Shown in pieces: positions 1 through 5,440 of a stretch of 6,295 bases of DNA. The position numbers and the translations under genes were made by a program. The stretch is from the NCBI GenBank assembly GCA_019312685.1, contig JAFDCR010000295.1, positions 1-6,295 on the forward strand. The letters are read 5' to 3'. Source of the stretch: Deltaproteobacteria bacterium (GTDB lineage Bacteria; Desulfobacterota; Desulfobulbia; Desulfobulbales; BM004). Below the pieces are notes generated by a model. The model saw only the letters and a list, made by a program, of their open reading frames with translations. It did not search any database and was not told the DNA's origin. Positions within the stretch are counted from its first letter, which is position 1. Each line of letters opens with the position of its first letter.

Positions 1-455
1 CTGTCTATGGGCAGCAGCCGGACATTCCGTTTCCTGACTTCATCCATGATAAGGCGACCGGCCATAACCAGGGTTTCCTTGTTGGCCAGAGCAACATCCT
101 TGCCAGACCTGATCGCGGCAAGGGTCGGCAAAAGACCAGCTGCCCCAACGATAGCTGATACAACCATATCAACTCCCGGCAGTGAGGCGACCTGTTCATT
201 GCCTTCCTGGCCCCAGACAACTTCCGTGCCGGTATTAGCGGGCATAACGGACTTGAGAGTATCGGCAGTTTCCTTGTCGGCAACAGAGACCAGGTCCGGG
301 GAAAAGACTTCAACCTGCTCCCTGAGCAGATCGATATTCCAACCGGCAGTTAAGCCGGTTACAGTAAAACGATCCGGAAAGCCGGCAACAATTTTCAGGA
401 CATTTTTACCAATGGAACCGGTGGAACCAAGTATTGATATTTTTTTGTTTTTCAT
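1..455 (-). CDS. dxr: 1-deoxy-D-xylulose 5-phosphate reductoisomerase, N-terminal part (cut by window edge)
   Basis: Dxr converts 1-deoxy-D-xylulose 5-phosphate to 2-C-methyl-D-erythritol 4-phosphate with NADPH, the committed step of the MEP isoprenoid pathway in the cytosol. Visible are the NADPH-binding loop ILGSTGSIG (residues 8-16), the conserved stretch AIVGAAGLLPTLAAIRSGK (about 101-119), ANKETLV (124-130), and PID (149-151), the start of the PIDSEH metal-binding motif. Asp151 matches the E. coli metal ligand Asp150. The frame is open to the left edge, so about 150 of roughly 390 residues are present and the catalytic domain lies outside the window. The start at 455 gives the usual short N-terminus MKNKKISILG. 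An in-frame ATG at 467 adds four residues, and an in-frame TAA at 477-479 blocks anything longer. Neither ATG has a clear Shine-Dalgarno sequence. The gene lies 125 bases after cdsA with no promoter or terminator seen between, so it is probably cotranscribed. Identity is secure; the start is not. Confidence 0.96.
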   Translation of the reverse strand, partial: MKNKKISILGSTGSIGKNVLKIVAGFPDRFTVTGLTAGWNIDLLREQVEVFSPDLVSVADKETADTLKSVMPANTGTEVVWGQEGNEQVASLPGVDMVVSAIVGAAGLLPTLAAIRSGKDVALANKETLVMAGRLIMDEVRKRNVRLLPID

Positions 456-580
456 TGTGATTGCCATTGGCAGATATTAACAGGCGCAATTCAAGTCAGG
501 CAGCCAGCCATTACTTCCCTGAACTGCTCACAAACCTCTTTCCTAAAAAGATCCTGGTTTCGGATTCAAAAAGTATGAGC

Positions 581-1387
581 TTACCTTAATAAAGCTGCCT
601 GCCACCAGAAAAGAGCATGATAAAGAGCCGGCGCAGTAAGCAGAATTGAGTCACAGCGGTCAAGCAGACCACCGTGTCCAGGCAGGAATCCCCCTGAATC
701 TTTAACTCCGGAAACACGTTTGATTAAGGATTCAATCAAATCCCCTATAATGCCTATTACACTTAAAACCAGGCACAGCAGCCCCACGAGGGGAAGATTT
801 ACATTCTCAAATGCAATTGCGGCCACCACAACACCACCAATCACCCCGCCAATTACACCGCCAAGAGCTCCTTCCCTGGTCTTTCCCGGACTTAATGCAG
901 GATACAGTTTTGTTTTGCCCAGCTTGCTCCCGGTATAATAGGCCGCAGTGTCGGAGAAAACAGTTATGGCCGAAAGCATCAACAGCCAGAAAATCCCATC
1001 CGGTAATGAATACAGTAAGATCAGATGGGCGGAACAGAAGCCGATGTAGAAAATCCCAAACCCCTGTCTGCAAACAAAGGCCAGGCCGTTATCGAGGGTG
1101 GGATAGGCTGTGATTGTCAGGATGATCAAGAGCAGTAAAGCGAGGAACAGACTTGTGGTCAGCCCGCTGAATCCCCAGGCAGTGGTTCCCAGCAGAGGCA
1201 GAATCCCAACTATAAGAACAGAGACGAAATGCTTATTTTCGCTTGCCGGCAGACTCATGCGGAAAAACTCATAAAATGCTACTCCACCGCATGCCGTGAT
1301 GACGAGACAGAAGAGGGGGTAGGATCCTAAAAACAGTAATAAAAGCCATCCAACAGCAAGAATAAGACCCGTAATAATTCTGCCCAT
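581..1387 (-). CDS. cdsA: Phosphatidate cytidylyltransferase (CDP-diglyceride synthase)
   Basis: CdsA is an integral inner-membrane enzyme that makes CDP-diacylglycerol from phosphatidic acid and CTP, the branch point for bacterial phospholipids. The 268-residue protein is hydrophobic throughout, with several predicted membrane segments, beginning with GLILAVGWLLLLFLGSYPLF. The C-terminal family signature is at about residues 220-246: SLIKR, then VKDSGG, then PGHGG and LLDRCDS, with the lysine, Asp and His-Gly-Gly residues expected. The residue between the last Arg and Asp is Cys, where the classic pattern lists an aliphatic residue, Phe or Thr; I consider this tolerated. A TTG at 1390 is also in frame, but ATG 1387 is preferred because GGAG at 1394-1397 sits six bases before it and only three before TTG. 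The uppS stop lies three bases upstream of this ATG, implying translational coupling. Length is normal for the family. Confidence 0.97.
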   Translation of the reverse strand: MGRIITGLILAVGWLLLLFLGSYPLFCLVITACGGVAFYEFFRMSLPASENKHFVSVLIVGILPLLGTTAWGFSGLTTSLFLALLLLIILTITAYPTLDNGLAFVCRQGFGIFYIGFCSAHLILLYSLPDGIFWLLMLSAITVFSDTAAYYTGSKLGKTKLYPALSPGKTREGALGGVIGGVIGGVVVAAIAFENVNLPLVGLLCLVLSVIGIIGDLIESLIKRVSGVKDSGGFLPGHGGLLDRCDSILLTAPALYHALFWWQAALLR

Positions 1388-1390
1388 CAA

Positions 1391-2149
1391 TCACTCCGCC
1401 TGCAACTGTTCGCTTGTCCTGCCGAACCTTCTTTCCCGGCTCTGGAAATCCACAAGGGCCTCAATAAATCTTTCAGGACTGAAATCAGGCCACATAGTCT
1501 CAGTAATATAAAGTTCGGCATAAGATAACTGCCAAAGCAGAAAATTACTCAGGCGTGACTCACCGCCTGTCCTGATGAGCAGGTCAGGGTCGGGAAGACC
1601 GGCAGTATACAAATGGGAAGCGAAAAGATTCTCGGAAAAATCTTCCGGTCCGAACCGGCCGCTGAGACATTTTTCAGCCATGATTCTTGCAGCCCTGACA
1701 ATTTCAGATCGTCCACCGTAGCTGAGAGCCAGGTTTAAAATCATGGACTGATCTTCTTCAGCATTACCGGCTGTCTCCTGAATAACTTCCAAAAGAATCT
1801 TCCGGACATCGGCTGGCAGCTTTTCAATTTCCCCACTACAGCGCAGAGAAATATTATTTTCCAGCATATCCTGAAGTTGTGATTTAAGATAGCTCTTGAG
1901 CAGAGTCATCAGACCCTGCACTTCCAAAGATGGTCTTTTCCAGTTTTCGGTTGAAAAAGCATAGAGGGTAAGGACCTCCAGATTCAATTCCCTGGCAGTC
2001 CTTACTATATTCTTAACAGTTTCGGTTCCTGCCTTGTGCCCCATAATTCTTGGCAGGCTTCGCTGTTTTGCCCACCTGCCGTTGCCGTCCATTATAATGG
2101 CGACATGCCGGGGAATCCGGTCAGGATCCAAAACAGATTTTTCATGCAT
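1391..2149 (-). CDS. uppS: Undecaprenyl diphosphate synthase (cis-prenyltransferase)
   Basis: UppS condenses isopentenyl diphosphate onto farnesyl diphosphate with cis stereochemistry to make C55 undecaprenyl diphosphate, the lipid carrier for peptidoglycan and other surface polymers. The 252-residue length is typical. The N-terminal motif HVAIIMDGNGRWAK (15-28) contains catalytic Asp21. It is followed by GHKAG, TLYAFSTENWKRP and LSYGGR, and the C-terminal signature runs from LIRTGGESRLSNFLLWQ through SYAELY to WPDF, then ERRFG. ATG 2149 is the only reasonable start: an in-frame TGA lies three codons upstream and the conserved region begins by residue 15. Its ribosome-binding site is poor, since the nearest AAAGG (2164-2168) is 14 bases away. 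It lies 30 bases after frr, and its TGA falls just before cdsA. Substrate chain length (C55 versus a close relative) is inferred from the family and the cell-wall context. Confidence 0.97.
   Translation of the reverse strand: MHEKSVLDPDRIPRHVAIIMDGNGRWAKQRSLPRIMGHKAGTETVKNIVRTARELNLEVLTLYAFSTENWKRPSLEVQGLMTLLKSYLKSQLQDMLENNISLRCSGEIEKLPADVRKILLEVIQETAGNAEEDQSMILNLALSYGGRSEIVRAARIMAEKCLSGRFGPEDFSENLFASHLYTAGLPDPDLLIRTGGESRLSNFLLWQLSYAELYITETMWPDFSPERFIEALVDFQSRERRFGRTSEQLQAE
1394..1397 (-). promoter_or_regulatory. Shine-Dalgarno sequence deciding the cdsA start
   Basis: The minus strand reads GGCGGAGTGATTGATG. GGAG lies six bases before ATG 1387, normal spacing, but only three before the in-frame TTG at 1390, which is too close. 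The site lies inside the last codons of uppS, so ribosomes finishing uppS could reinitiate on cdsA. Confidence 0.75.
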
Positions 2150-2179
2150 AACAGATCATTATACCTTTCAGATGATGAA

Positions 2180-2734
2180 CTAAACCTCCATGACTTCACT
2201 TTCTTTATCTGCGGCCACCTTATCTATATCTGCGATATAGCTGTCAGTTTCTTTCTGAGCCTCATCCTGAAGTTTAAACTGCTCGTCTTCTGAAATTTCT
2301 TTATTTTTCTTTTGTTTTTTCAGGGTGTCTATTGCTTCCCGACGGTGGTTCCGGATCGCAACACGATATTCCTCGGCAATTTTTTTAACCAATTTTACAA
2401 GTTCCTTGCGCCTTTCTTCAGTAAGCTGAGGAATATTGATCCGGATAACTTTGCCGTCATTGATCGGTGTCAAACCTAACTCGGATTTCAGGATAGCCTT
2501 CTCAATACTTGACATAACCTGGGGATCCCAGGGCTGGATAACAATCTGTCTGCTTTCGGGTATGGTTAGTGTGCCTACCTGATTTAGCGGCATAGAGGAA
2601 CCATAGGCTTCGACCTTAATACCATCAAGAAGTGACAATGAAGCTCGGCCGGTACGGATTTTGGTCAATTCTGCTTTAAAAGCTTCCAGGCTTTTCTCCA
2701 TTTTATCAGCCATTTCCAAGATAACTTCACTCAT
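2180..2734 (-). CDS. frr: Ribosome recycling factor
   Basis: RRF acts with EF-G to split post-termination ribosomes into subunits so they can start a new round. The 184-residue protein is close to the usual 185 and shows the family pattern: an N-terminal helix with ADKMEKSLEAFKAEL, the conserved KIRTGRAS (about 25-32) and SLLDGI, a central beta domain, then LTEERRKELVK and RVAIRNHRREA, and the C-terminal helix of the three-helix bundle with DKESEV. The start is uncertain by one codon: ATGs occur at 2737 and 2734, and AAGGGAG (2741-2747) lies three bases from the first and six from the second, so 2734 is preferred. A GTG at 2758 is also in frame but would place the Shine-Dalgarno sequence inside the gene. 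It follows pyrH by 65 bases and precedes uppS by 30, in the usual order, and is essential in known bacteria. Confidence 0.97.
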   Translation of the reverse strand: MSEVILEMADKMEKSLEAFKAELTKIRTGRASLSLLDGIKVEAYGSSMPLNQVGTLTIPESRQIVIQPWDPQVMSSIEKAILKSELGLTPINDGKVIRINIPQLTEERRKELVKLVKKIAEEYRVAIRNHRREAIDTLKKQKKNKEISEDEQFKLQDEAQKETDSYIADIDKVAADKESEVMEV

Positions 2735-2799
2735 CATATTCTCCCTTCGGTTGCTCACTGCTTGTAATTAACTGTACTGTAGATGTTGAACAGCTTTTT

Positions 2800-3510
2800 T
2801 TATTCCACAATTGTACCAACCTCTTCACCGCACATTGCCTTTTTTATGTTGGAGGGGACATTCATATTCAGGACAATTATCGGTGTATTATTGTCCCGTG
2901 CAAGGGATATTGCAGCTGCGTCCATAACCCTGAGTCCTTTCTGCAGGACTTCAGAGTAAGACAAGGAAGTATATTTTACCGCATCCGGATTGACGATAGG
3001 ATCCTTATCATAGACGCCGTCAACGCGGGTTGCCTTGCAAATCAAATCCGCCTCGATTTCCAGTGCCCGGATTACCGCTGCCGTATCAGTAGTGAAATAA
3101 GGAGTTCCTATACCCGCAGCGCAGACAACCACTCTCCCCTTCTCTAGGTGCCGTATGGCACGGCGGCGGATATACGGTTCGCAGATACTCGGCATGGCAA
3201 AGGCTGACATCACTCTGGTGACTATACCATTACGCTCCAAGGCATCCTGCATGGCGAGGCTGTTAATCACCGTTGCCAGCATTCCCATGTTGTCCGCATT
3301 GGCCCTGTCCATACCCTTGGAAGCACCGGCAACTCCTCTGAAAATATTACCGGCCCCTAAAACCAGCCCGACCTCAAGGCCAAGTTCTACAACCTGCTTG
3401 ACTTCACCTGCAACATAACTCAAAACATCTGTGCTGATACCAAATTCGGTTTGCCCCATCAGGGCTTCACCGCTGAGCTTTAAAAGCACTCTTTTGTATT
3501 TTGTTGCCAT
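2800..3510 (-). CDS. pyrH: UMP kinase (uridylate kinase)
   Basis: PyrH phosphorylates UMP to UDP with ATP in the cytosol and in known cases is a hexamer of the amino-acid-kinase fold, activated by GTP and inhibited by UTP. The 236-residue length is normal. Visible motifs are the ATP-site KLSGEALMG (11-19), GAGNIFRG (52-59), MDRANADNMGMLATVINSLA (67-86) with the UMP-site Asp73, FTTDTAA (139-145), CKATRVDGVYDKDP, and GLRVMDAAAISLARD near the C-terminus. ATG 3510 is chosen because AGGG at 3518-3521 sits seven bases upstream and residues 1-10 match the family N-terminus. A longer GTG frame from 3573 overlaps tsf and adds an unconserved extension. Oddity: three residues at positions annotated as UMP contacts in E. 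coli differ: Ala53 for Gly57, Ile134 for Thr138 and Thr136 for Asn140 (see findings). The frame is intact and other motifs are kept, so I expect an active enzyme. It starts 52 bases after tsf. Confidence 0.97.
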   Translation of the reverse strand: MATKYKRVLLKLSGEALMGQTEFGISTDVLSYVAGEVKQVVELGLEVGLVLGAGNIFRGVAGASKGMDRANADNMGMLATVINSLAMQDALERNGIVTRVMSAFAMPSICEPYIRRRAIRHLEKGRVVVCAAGIGTPYFTTDTAAVIRALEIEADLICKATRVDGVYDKDPIVNPDAVKYTSLSYSEVLQKGLRVMDAAAISLARDNNTPIIVLNMNVPSNIKKAMCGEEVGTIVE

Positions 3511-3562
3511 ACGTTTTCCCTTTTGGGTTGCAGATTGCTGTTTTGAAGAAGGCTGCCGATAA

Positions 3563-4162
3563 TCAGGCTTCACCGCCTACCTGGAAACGCGCAAACCTTT
3601 TAATTGTAATATTCTCGCCCATTTTGGCAATAAGATCATTCAGCAGGTCCTGGATGTTCAAATCCGGATTCTTGACAAATTTCTGTTCCAGCAGACTGAC
3701 TTCTGTGAAATATTTATCAAGTTTGCCTGTCACCATTTTCTCTGCAATATTTTCTGGTTTACCGGAATCCATCGCCTGCTTTTTATAAATTTCAGCCTCC
3801 CTGGCAACCTGATCTTCGGGAATATCTTCACGTTTGATTGCTATAGGATTCATTGCTGCCACATGCATGGCAATATCTCTGGCAAAGTTCTGGAAATCAT
3901 CTGTTTTGGCAACAAAATCTGTTTCACAGTTGACTTCAACCATAACTCCCAGTTTGCCTCCGGCATGGATATAGGTCTGGACCACGCCCTCACTGGTGGA
4001 TCGGCCGGCCCTTTTCTGTGCCACTGCCAATCCTTTCTGGCGCAGAAGATCAACCGCTTTTTCCATATCCCCATCGGTTTCCCCCAAAGCCTTTTTGCAA
4101 TCCATCATCCCCGCATTGGTCTTATCGCGGAGTTCTTTAACCATTTGACTTGTGATTTTCAC
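3563..4162 (-). CDS. tsf: Elongation factor Ts (short form)
   Basis: EF-Ts is the guanine-nucleotide exchange factor that strips GDP from EF-Tu during translation. The N-terminal UBA-like domain carries the signature LRDKTNAGMMDCKKAL (11-26), and the core holds EVNCETDFVA (76-85), whose TDFV (81-84) is the segment that inserts into EF-Tu. At 199 residues it is much shorter than E. coli EF-Ts (about 283) because it lacks the large second core subdomain and coiled coil. Such short forms are regular in Thermus, cyanobacteria and many Desulfobacterota, so this is not a truncation. The start is GTG: AAGGAG (4170-4175) lies seven bases upstream, the residues from KITSQMVKEL fit the family, and the next Met would lose part of the UBA domain. 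It follows rpsB after a 267-base gap with a strong hairpin and is 52 bases before pyrH. Confidence 0.97.
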   Translation of the reverse strand: MKITSQMVKELRDKTNAGMMDCKKALGETDGDMEKAVDLLRQKGLAVAQKRAGRSTSEGVVQTYIHAGGKLGVMVEVNCETDFVAKTDDFQNFARDIAMHVAAMNPIAIKREDIPEDQVAREAEIYKKQAMDSGKPENIAEKMVTGKLDKYFTEVSLLEQKFVKNPDLNIQDLLNDLIAKMGENITIKRFARFQVGGEA

Positions 4163-4245
4163 GACTCTTCTCCTTTAAAACATACTATATGAAATATTGA
4201 ATTATAATTTTGAAATTGAACCATCCGGGCACATGTTTTTTTCAT
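4159..4245 (-). other. Possible 28-codon leader ORF overlapping the tsf start (speculative)
   Basis: An ATG at 4245 opens 28 codons (MKKTCARMVQ... to ...CFKGEES) that end in TGA at 4159-4161, so its stop overlaps the tsf GTG start as GTGA, the classic geometry for translational coupling. Against it: the ribosome-binding site is weak (GAG six bases upstream, within a run of A), tsf has its own strong site, codon use is AT-rich and unlike the neighbouring genes, and 28 open codons are expected by chance. No family resemblance is recognised. If real, it might be a short leader peptide coupling ribosome arrival to tsf translation. Confidence 0.15.
4170..4175 (-). promoter_or_regulatory. Shine-Dalgarno sequence supporting the GTG start of tsf
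   Basis: The minus strand reads AAGGAG, then seven bases (AAGAGTC), then GTG at 4160-4162. This strong, well-spaced site supports the non-ATG start. It also lies inside the last codons of a possible 28-codon upstream ORF. Confidence 0.8.
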
Positions 4246-4356
4246 TTTTTTCTCATAAACTACGCATGCTCGGAAACTACTTTGCAGCAGTTATAAATCT
4301 CTCTCCAGAGTATAATTGTCTTACCCTCCGGTTCATGGAGATATATACTGAACGCT

Positions 4357-4394
4357 TTTCATTCGTAACGACTGCAAAGACGTTACGAATGAAA
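4357..4394 (-). repeat. Perfect 14-bp inverted repeat (hairpin) between rpsB and tsf
   Basis: TTTCATTCGTAACG at 4357-4370 and its exact reverse complement at 4381-4394 are separated by 10 bases (actgcaaaga). In the rpsB-tsf transcript this would form a 14-bp stem about 35 nt after the rpsB stop codon. The stem is AT-rich (5 of 14 GC) and is not followed by a U-run on either strand, so it is not a typical intrinsic terminator. Plausible roles are an RNase III processing site, a 3'-end stabiliser for rpsB mRNA, or an attenuator between the two genes; a protein-bound DNA palindrome is also possible. The structure is seen in the sequence; its role is inferred. Confidence 0.7.
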
Positions 4395-4429
4395 TTCATT
4401 AAAATTCTTAACTCAAAAGACGTAAGCTT

Positions 4430-5227
4430 TTATGCCTCTTCTGCAGAACTTTCCCCGGCTTCAACATCATCATCGGATACAGCCTCGGGATCCTCGGCCA
4501 TTGCCTGCTCTACCATCTCTTCGACAACAGCTTCCTTTTCCTTCAACTGCGACCGGCCGTCCATAACAGCCTCAGCAATTGCTGAAGCAATTAACTTAAT
4601 TGCCCTAATGGCATCATCATTCCCTGGAATAATATAATTTATCCCGTCAGGGTCGCAGTTGGTGTCAGCCAAGGCAATAACCGGGATGTTGAGCTTGTTC
4701 GCTTCCTTGACTGCGATCTGCTCATTATTGGGATCAATGACAAATACGGCAGAAGGCAGACTTCTCATGTTTTTAATACCGCCGATGTTCCTCTCGAGCT
4801 TGACCCGCTCCTTTTCCATCAACAGTATTTCTTTTTTGGGGAACTTATTAATGGAACCGTCTTCCTGCATTGCTTCGATACTCTTTAACCTGTCAACCCC
4901 TTTCTTGATGGTCTGAAAATTGGTTAAAGTACCCCCCAACCAGCGATGATTAATGTAGTGCATGCCGCAGCGGACAGCTTCTTCTTTGATACAGGACTGG
5001 GCTTGTCGCTTAGTGCCCACAAAAAGAAGATAACCGCCTTTTGATGTTTCCTCGACCACATAATCAAAGGCCTTTCTGAAAAGACGGATGGTTTTGTCAA
5101 GATTGATAATGTAGATTCCATTTCGCGGCGCGAATATATAAGGCTTCATTTTCGGGTTCCAGCGCCGCGTTTGATGACCGAAATGCAATCCGGCCTCAAG
5201 CATTTGTTTCATGGTAATTCCAGACAT
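4430..5227 (-). CDS. rpsB: 30S ribosomal protein S2
   Basis: S2 is a late-binding small-subunit protein on the back of the 30S particle, and in E. coli it also represses its own operon through the mRNA leader. The 265-residue product begins MSGITMKQMLEAGLHFGHQT and shows the family motifs RRWNPKMKPYIF, the GTKRQAQ segment, HRWLGGTLTNFQT, a coiled-coil-like ILLMEKERVKLERN helix, LPSAVFVIDP, and IPVIALADTNCDPD, then YIIPGNDDA. The tail after about residue 235 is acidic (ending in DDDVEAGESSAEEA), a variable extension common in S2. ATG 5227 is chosen because GGAGG (5235-5239) is seven bases upstream and the conserved start MSGITMKQML follows at once. A GTG at 5260 would add eleven unconserved residues. 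It is the first core operon gene after a promoter-bearing 213-base gap and is followed by tsf, its usual partner. Confidence 0.97.
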   Translation of the reverse strand: MSGITMKQMLEAGLHFGHQTRRWNPKMKPYIFAPRNGIYIINLDKTIRLFRKAFDYVVEETSKGGYLLFVGTKRQAQSCIKEEAVRCGMHYINHRWLGGTLTNFQTIKKGVDRLKSIEAMQEDGSINKFPKKEILLMEKERVKLERNIGGIKNMRSLPSAVFVIDPNNEQIAVKEANKLNIPVIALADTNCDPDGINYIIPGNDDAIRAIKLIASAIAEAVMDGRSQLKEKEAVVEEMVEQAMAEDPEAVSDDDVEAGESSAEEA

Positions 5228-5229
5228 AC

Positions 5230-5258
5230 TTTTTCCTCCGATTTTTGGTTTTTCCTCC
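5230..5258 (-). promoter_or_regulatory. Doubled Shine-Dalgarno element before rpsB
   Basis: The 10-base sequence GGAGGAAAAA occurs twice on the minus strand, at 5249-5258 and 5230-5239, 19 bases apart. The nearer copy is correctly spaced for ATG 5227. The farther copy abuts AGGGTG (5258-5263), which can pair with CACCCT (5306-5311) in the leader. The far copy may serve as a ribosome standby site or as a target of repression, which is inference. The repeat itself is plain in the sequence. Confidence 0.6.
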
Positions 5259-5361
5259 ACCCTTTACCCCGCCCCTGAAAAGGGGACCGAGAGGTTATCT
5301 AAGTTAGGGTGTGTGTATTTTGAGGCTGTAACAGCCTCAGGGACTGATTGGTCAAACGACC
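5258..5361 (-). promoter_or_regulatory. Structured rpsB 5' leader, candidate S2 autoregulatory element
   Basis: The leader between the predicted start site (near 5375) and rpsB contains several helices in order: GGTC/GACC with a four-base loop (5350-5361, flanked by the direct repeat AATCAG); a perfect 19-bp dyad, TGAGGCTGTAACAGCCTCA at 5321-5339 on the plus strand; CCCCT/AGGGG with a four-base loop (5272-5285); and an enclosing helix CACCCT (5306-5311) with AGGGTG (5258-5263), which ends at the upstream GGAGG. None is followed by a U-run, so they do not look like terminators. Known biology: S2 represses rpsB-tsf through the rpsB leader in E. coli. That this leader does the same here is inference. 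Confidence 0.45.
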
Positions 5362-5381
5362 TGATTAAAACAAAACGTGTT

Positions 5382-5410
5382 TGTATACCATTTGTAAGGC
5401 AAATTTGCAA
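5382..5410 (-). promoter_or_regulatory. Probable sigma-70 promoter of the rpsB operon
   Basis: On the minus strand TTGCAA (5405-5410) is separated by exactly 17 bases from TATACA (5382-5387), which is preceded by TGG, giving an extended -10 element. Four of six -35 bases and five of six -10 bases match consensus. The predicted start is near 5375, about 148 nt before rpsB. The -35 and spacer overlap the palindrome GCAAATTTGC (5399-5408). No better candidate was found in the gap between the YkgJ gene and rpsB. Confidence 0.65.
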
Positions 5411-5440
5411 ACGAATCCGGGTTGTTCATGACAGTTTGAC

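Noticed and set aside
5..313. Minus-strand open frame of 102 codons inside dxr
   Set aside because: Out of frame with dxr and lacks any recognisable motif; dxr in the other frame explains the region.
7..480. Plus-strand open frame of 157 codons across the dxr region
   Set aside because: It is antisense to a frame with clear Dxr motifs (GSTGSIG, ANKETLV, PID). Its translation is low-complexity and Ser/Thr/Pro-rich with no family resemblance.
491..565. Short open stretch after cdsA encoding DLFRKEVCEQFREVMAGCLT
   Set aside because: Looks protein-like but has only 24 codons between stops and no usable start before its internal ATG. It may be a decayed remnant, but nothing supports a gene.
3501..3788. 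Plus-strand open frame antisense to the tsf C-terminus
   Set aside because: Shadow of tsf; no start signal or motif.
3563..4162. tsf as a truncated gene because it is about 80 residues shorter than in E. coli
   Set aside because: The start, stop and both signatures are intact, and short EF-Ts forms of about 200 residues are normal in several phyla.
4206..4211. TATAAT-like box before tsf as an internal promoter
   Set aside because: The hexamer matches consensus, but the bases 16-18 positions upstream (around CCCGGA) do not resemble a -35 and no TG extension is present; the region is AT-rich, so the match is weak evidence.
4197..4637. Plus-strand open frame of 146 codons across the rpsB end and the rpsB-tsf gap
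   Set aside because: Mostly antisense to the rpsB C-terminus and composed of Ser/Ala runs mirroring its acidic tail; no ribosome-binding site or family match.
5321..5339. Dyad TGAGGCTGTAACAGCCTCA as a terminator for the YkgJ gene
   Set aside because: No T-run follows it on either strand, and it lies downstream of the predicted rpsB promoter, so a leader structure or operator is more likely.
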